Both the position numbers and the translations under genes were made by a program. From Candidatus Promineifilum breve (GTDB taxonomy: Bacteria; Chloroflexota; Anaerolineae; Promineifilales; Promineifilaceae): 64,000 nt of DNA. The stretch covers positions 3,016,726 to 3,080,725 of the forward strand of contig NZ_LN890655.1 of NCBI RefSeq assembly GCF_900066015.1. Reading direction: 5' to 3'. Shown piece after piece: positions 60,452 through 64,000 of this stretch; position 1 is the stretch's first letter; each line of letters begins with the position of its first letter. The notes under the pieces are model-generated. The model saw only the letters and a list, made by a program, of their open reading frames with translations, was not told the DNA's origin and did not search any database.

Positions 60452-61009
60452 CTAGAAGCCTCGCCGGTAGTAGTAGAGCTTCGATAAGCTGCCCAGAATC
60501 TCGGCGGCCATCATGGCGACGAGCATGATGACCGGCATCAGTACCGGTGTAAAGCCGATAGCCAGGAGAATCATCGACAGCACAAAGCCGCCGCCGACGA
60601 CGTAGAACATATTGCGTGTCGTTTTCAGATCGATGAAGTGATCGCGCTCATCCTCGAAGGTGGGGATCTCTTCTTCCTTTTTGGCAATGGTGTGGACGAT
60701 GACCAGCACGATCTGTCCGATGATCGTCAGCATAATTTGTATGGCGATCAGGATCAGGACGGCCCGCCCCCAGAATTGGAAGACGGTAGCCGCATCGAAC
60801 TCTGTCGCCTCGCCGACCAGAACGCCGCTATTCTGTTGAAGAAAGAACTGCGAGACCGTTACCGAGGAGAAACCACCAACCTGATAACGCTGCCAGACCA
60901 ACACGCTGAATAGGGCGTAGACCAGGATAGAACCGGCCAGAGAGACGATAATGCTCTTCTCCTGATAGGATAGGCCGTCATTAGATTGGGCATCGTCTGA
61001 GTAAGTCAT
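60452..61009 (-). CDS. Four-helix membrane protein paired with XRE regulator
   Basis: A 185-residue membrane protein with four helices (about 22-40, 86-110, 132-150 and 155-172) and a charged loop KKEEEIPTFEDERDHFIDLK between helices 2 and 3. The layout, with the DERDxxIDLKxxR stretch and a following small XRE regulator, matches DUF2178-like membrane proteins. Function unknown, perhaps sensing membrane or cell-wall state. It has a near-consensus promoter and a likely XRE operator upstream. Lower G+C than most of the window near its start. Confidence 0.75.
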   Translation of the reverse strand: MTYSDDAQSNDGLSYQEKSIIVSLAGSILVYALFSVLVWQRYQVGGFSSVTVSQFFLQQNSGVLVGEATEFDAATVFQFWGRAVLILIAIQIMLTIIGQIVLVIVHTIAKKEEEIPTFEDERDHFIDLKTTRNMFYVVGGGFVLSMILLAIGFTPVLMPVIMLVAMMAAEILGSLSKLYYYRRGF

Positions 61010-61023
61010 CTAATCCTCGCCAT

Positions 61024-61091
61024 GTCTGTTACGACAGACTATTAGTCAGGTAATACAGACAAATAGTAAAACAATTATTACAAGATGTCAA
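61024..61091 (-). promoter_or_regulatory. Promoter and palindromic operator of the membrane protein-XRE operon
   Basis: On the minus strand TTGACA (61091-61086), 17-base spacer, TACTAT (61068-61063). Downstream lie an extra ACAGAC half site (61055-61060 on the + strand), TATTA-N6-TAATA (61040-61055) and the perfect GTCTGT-N4-ACAGAC (61024-61039), covering the expected start of transcription, as in autorepressed XRE operons. Confidence 0.8.
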
Positions 61092-61312
61092 GTATATTTG
61101 ACACATGATCAGCAAATTGCCCAAGGCCAAGCCACGCCATAGGCTACCTGTCCCACCTCCCTCCCGAAAACCCGCTCCCCATTCGTGACATCCGGCTCAT
61201 GACAGCCCCCCTCCGGCTTGTCTACACTGTTCTACGATGAGCGCTCGTGAGCGCAGAAGCAAGGAGTCTTTATCGGCAGTGAGACCTGGACTGGAAAGGA
61301 GACAGATGAACC
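61092..61312. other. Intergenic region upstream of the FAD oxidoreductase
   Basis: No gene, repeat or clear promoter is seen. TGAGCGCTCGTGAGCGC (about 61238-61254) is a small palindrome. AAAGGAGA (61295-61302) is the ribosome binding site of the next gene. Confidence 0.5.
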
Positions 61313-62725
61313 ATGATGCAAGGAGCAGTTGTTACGCTAGACAGGGAAACCGTTGACCGCCTTTCGGCCGGAATACAGGGTGATCTGATTACCCCCGATC
61401 ACGCGGACTACGACGAGGCACGCACCATCTACAACGCCATGATCGACAAGTATCCGGCGCTGATCGTCCGCTGTGCCGGCGCGGCCGACGTGGCGGCGGC
61501 CGTGGCCTTTGCCCGCGATAACCGGCTGGACGTGGCTATCCGTGGCGGCGGGCATAATGGGGCGGGATTAGCGCTGGTCGATAACGGCCTGGTCATCGAT
61601 CTATCGCCAATGAAGGGTATTCAAGTCGATCCAGCCGCGCGCACCGTACGGGTGGAGGGCGGCTGCACCTGGGCCGAGGTCGATCAGGCGACGCACGCCC
61701 ACGGCCTGGCCGTACCCAGCGGCATCATCTCCACCACCGGCGTCGGCGGCCTGACGTTGGGCGGCGGGCTTGGCTACCTGTCGCGCGCCTATGGCCTGAC
61801 CATTGACAACCTGCTGGCCGTGGACATGGTGCTGGCCGACGGCCGATTCGTCACCGCCAACGCCGACGAAAACCCCGAACTCTTTTGGGCGGTGCGCGGC
61901 GGCGGTGGCAACTTCGGCGTTGTCACTTCCTTTCTGTTCCAGGCCCATCCCGTGAGCATGGTGTATGGCGGCCCGATCATATGGCCCATCGACCAGACCG
62001 AGGAGATATTGCGCTGGTATCTCGATTTCATTGCCGGCGCGCCGGAGAATATCTCCGGCTGGTTCGGCATCCATCGCGTGCCCACCGGCTCGCCGCTGCC
62101 GGCCGAGCTGCATGGCGCCCACGGCTGCGTGATCACCTGGTGCTATACGGGGCCGATGGAGGCCGCCGAAGAACTCTTTCGCCCCATTCGGGCCTTGGGA
62201 ACACCGGTGCTTGACCTCATGGGGCCGCTCCCGTTTCCCCAGCTCCAAAGTATGTTCGACCAGATTTACTATCCGCCCGGCTTGCAGTGGTATTGGAAAG
62301 CGGACTTTTTCAAAGAAGTCAGTGATGAAGCCATCGACCTGCATCTGAAATTCGGCTCGAATCTCCCCTCCGAACTGTGCACCATGCACCTGTATCCGAT
62401 CAACGGCGCTGTCCACCGCGTGGGCCAACGATCCACGGCCTTCAGCTACCGTGACGTCACGTTCGCGCAGGTGATCGTCGGCGTCGCTAGCGACCCGGCC
62501 AACGTCGATAAGGTCAGCCAGTGGGCGCGCCGCTACTGGGCCGCGCTGCATCCCTACTCCGCCGGCGGGGCCTACGTCAACATGATGATGGAGGAGGGAC
62601 AGGAGCGGGTCAAGGCCGCTTACCGTGACAATTATTCACGGCTGGTGGCGGTGAAGAACATCTATGATCCGTGGAACCTGTTTCACGTGAACCAGAACAT
62701 CCAACCCGATACCCATAGCGGCTAG
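61313..62725 (+). CDS. FAD-linked oxidoreductase, berberine bridge enzyme-like
   Basis: A 470-residue VAO/PCMH-type flavoprotein. The FAD_binding_4 domain (about 45-185) has the His81 of RGGGHNGAGLALVDNGL that normally carries the covalent flavin bond, and GGLTLGGGLGYLSRAYGLTIDN. The second, cysteinyl flavin site of bicovalent enzymes reads SGIISTTGVGG without Cys, so one covalent bond at most is expected. The substrate domain follows, and the C-terminal BBE motif NYSRLVAVKNIYDPWNLFHVNQN is intact. Bacterial members oxidise sugars, aldehydes or secondary metabolites. There is no signal peptide, so it is cytosolic. It converges on the hydrolase-LuxR gene. Confidence 0.92.
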   Translation: MMQGAVVTLDRETVDRLSAGIQGDLITPDHADYDEARTIYNAMIDKYPALIVRCAGAADVAAAVAFARDNRLDVAIRGGGHNGAGLALVDNGLVIDLSPMKGIQVDPAARTVRVEGGCTWAEVDQATHAHGLAVPSGIISTTGVGGLTLGGGLGYLSRAYGLTIDNLLAVDMVLADGRFVTANADENPELFWAVRGGGGNFGVVTSFLFQAHPVSMVYGGPIIWPIDQTEEILRWYLDFIAGAPENISGWFGIHRVPTGSPLPAELHGAHGCVITWCYTGPMEAAEELFRPIRALGTPVLDLMGPLPFPQLQSMFDQIYYPPGLQWYWKADFFKEVSDEAIDLHLKFGSNLPSELCTMHLYPINGAVHRVGQRSTAFSYRDVTFAQVIVGVASDPANVDKVSQWARRYWAALHPYSAGGAYVNMMMEEGQERVKAAYRDNYSRLVAVKNIYDPWNLFHVNQNIQPDTHSG

Positions 62726-62762
62726 TGTGGCCCGCCCCGGACGGTGGCAGCGGTGGGTCGGT

Positions 62763-63845
62763 TCAGCCGGATTCGCGCACCAGTCCGGCCTCACGCGCCA
62801 GGACAATGGCCTGCGCGCGGCTGTTGACGGCCAGTTTGCTGTAGATATTGGAGATATGATTACGGACCGTCTTGGGCGTGAGCATCAGTTCCTCGGCAAT
62901 CGTTTCATTGCTCACGCCCTGGGCGACCCATTTCAAAACTTCCAGCTCGCGTGGCGTTAGTTCCGGGAACAGGCGCGGCGCATTGGGGGCCGGGCGATCT
63001 TCCTGGCCGGGGCCGATAAAGGCATGCACCTCGGCCAGAAAACGCGCCCAGGCCGGCTCCACTTCCAACAAGATGTGGTTGGGGCTGTCGAGGGGCACGA
63101 AGCGAGCGCCGGGAATCAGCGCCGCCAACAGTCGTCCCTCCTCGAAGGGCACGCCGGCGTCGGCCCGGCCGTGGAGAACCAGGGTGGGGGTGGTAACCTG
63201 TCGCGCCAGATCGACCACGTCAATGTGGTAAAACGCGCGTTCCATGGTGGCCGCGTTTTCCGGGGTGGCCGAGATGCGCGCCAGTTCGTTCAGCCACTCC
63301 TTTTGCACTTCCGTCCCTTGTGGTATCTGCATGGTGGTGAATAGTTGGCGGAAGGCGGGATTCTCCTGCCCCCAGCCGATGCGGATGGCGTTGATCATGA
63401 TCTCCGCCTGCATCATCTCTTCTTCGGACAGATCGCGGTGAAAACGGCCGCGGGCATAGCCGCCATAGAGGATCAAATGACTGACCCGGTGGGGATGCCT
63501 GACGGCGTAGGCGACGGAGACCGACGCGCCCTGAGAGATGCCCAGCAGCGGGAATCGCTCCAGCCCCAGTGCATCGACGACAGCCTCCAGGTCTTGTACC
63601 CAGGCATCGAGCGAGTACTCGGTCACGTCCCAATCGGACAGGCCACAGCCCCGCTCGTCGTAGCGCACCAGCGTGTGCTGCTGGGCCAGGGCATCCAACC
63701 AGGGACGCCACACCGGGCCGTTCCAATCGTGTTCCAGATGGGTGAGGTAGTTGGCGGCCTTGACCAACGGGGGGCCACTGCCCACGGTGGCATAGGCGAT
63801 GCGAGTGCCGTCGGCTGAACGGCAGAAACGAATTTGCTGATTCAT
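62763..63845 (-). CDS. Alpha/beta hydrolase fused to LuxR-type HTH
   Basis: A 360-residue fusion. Residues 1-275 are an alpha/beta hydrolase: nucleophile Ser104 in LLGISQGASVSVAYA, the acid in LVLHGRADAGVPFEEG and the His in LDSPNHILLE; DERGCGLSDWD is the conserved strand-4 loop. Residues about 293-355 are a LuxR/FixJ HTH (LTPRELEVLKWVAQGVSNETIAEELMLTPKTVRNHI). The hydrolase part may sense or cleave a small ester or lactone and switch DNA binding, as I infer from the fusion. It may regulate the convergent FAD oxidoreductase, though nothing in the sequence proves it. Confidence 0.92.
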   Translation of the reverse strand: MNQQIRFCRSADGTRIAYATVGSGPPLVKAANYLTHLEHDWNGPVWRPWLDALAQQHTLVRYDERGCGLSDWDVTEYSLDAWVQDLEAVVDALGLERFPLLGISQGASVSVAYAVRHPHRVSHLILYGGYARGRFHRDLSEEEMMQAEIMINAIRIGWGQENPAFRQLFTTMQIPQGTEVQKEWLNELARISATPENAATMERAFYHIDVVDLARQVTTPTLVLHGRADAGVPFEEGRLLAALIPGARFVPLDSPNHILLEVEPAWARFLAEVHAFIGPGQEDRPAPNAPRLFPELTPRELEVLKWVAQGVSNETIAEELMLTPKTVRNHISNIYSKLAVNSRAQAIVLAREAGLVRESG

Positions 63846-63893
63846 GGGCCGCGTTCCCGATATGGTCGTCAGTGTACCATACGATCGCCCGTT

Positions 63894-64000
63894 TTAAGCG
63901 AGCAATTCCTGGGCGAACGCAATCACCTCACGCGCCAGCCGCTCCCGCTCGGCCGCCCCGGTCATCATCGTATCGGCGCACAGCAGGGCCAGCCCATCCT
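63894..64000 (-). CDS. C-terminal end of an unidentified protein (cut by window edge)
   Basis: On the minus strand an open frame enters from the right edge and ends at TAA (63896-63894), giving 34 residues: DGLALLCADTMMTGAAERER, then a helical end LAREVIAFAQELLA. The codon pattern fits the other genes here, and the adjacent gene is on the same strand, 48 bases downstream. Too short for a family call. Confidence 0.55.
   Translation of the reverse strand, partial: DGLALLCADTMMTGAAERERLAREVIAFAQELLA

Overview
This is a high-G+C bacterial window with 59 protein genes (two cut by the window ends, one frameshifted) and two tRNA genes. The gene mix points to the Chloroflexota (Anaerolineae-like) as best guess: intrinsic 16S rRNA G1405-type methyltransferase homologues, DUF4058, F420 enzymes with CofC, PadR-controlled MacB/FtsX-type transporters, YegD-like Hsp70, and giant secreted beta-helix proteins. 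No rRNA or universal marker was available to confirm this. There is no transposase, phage, plasmid or CRISPR signature.

Layout. 0-9.9 kb: housekeeping and small enzymes (NfeD-like protein plus a lone ABC permease, a 16S rRNA methyltransferase of the aminoglycoside-resistance family, rsmE, Nudix, DUF4058, aroE, an Hsp70-like protein with an unusual C-terminal propeller, nucleoside phosphorylase, DUF952). 10-14.2 kb: padR with an ABC ATPase and a two-module FtsX-type permease. 14.3-18.9 kb: a second 16S rRNA methyltransferase homologue, a PacL-type P-ATPase and a tandem degenerate-Nudix protein. 19-26.4 kb: two paralogous giant secreted beta-helix proteins. 26.5-38.3 kb: 8-oxoguanine deaminase-like enzyme, tRNA-Leu, tig-clpP, secreted or anchored surface proteins, tRNA-Pro, hpt, a CPBP protease, a lipoprotein and a probably abundant secreted protein. 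38.5-40.9 kb: flippase and TylF-like methyltransferase. 40.9-47.1 kb: an AraC regulator divergent from three tandem aldo/keto reductases, a cupin, a zinc alcohol dehydrogenase and DUF2255. 47.1-52 kb: glycosyltransferases with rlmI. 52-57.1 kb: EamA permease, alpha/beta hydrolase, mogA, a PHP-AlbA_2 fusion and two small membrane proteins. 57.3-64 kb: F420 oxidoreductase and cofC, a frameshifted quinone reductase, an XRE-membrane protein pair, an FAD oxidoreductase, and a hydrolase-LuxR fusion.

Most striking are (i) an Hsp70/YegD ATPase fused to a domain that reads like the DNA gyrase A C-terminal beta-pinwheel, (ii) two diverged paralogues of the m7G1405 16S rRNA methyltransferase family 11 kb apart, and (iii) an unusually rich set of short palindromic interspersed repeat families that fill intergenic gaps, abut stop codons, supply ribosome binding sites and in several cases are read in frame as protein. 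Good sigma70-like promoters here often have a TTGCC-type -35 and a TATAAT-type -10.
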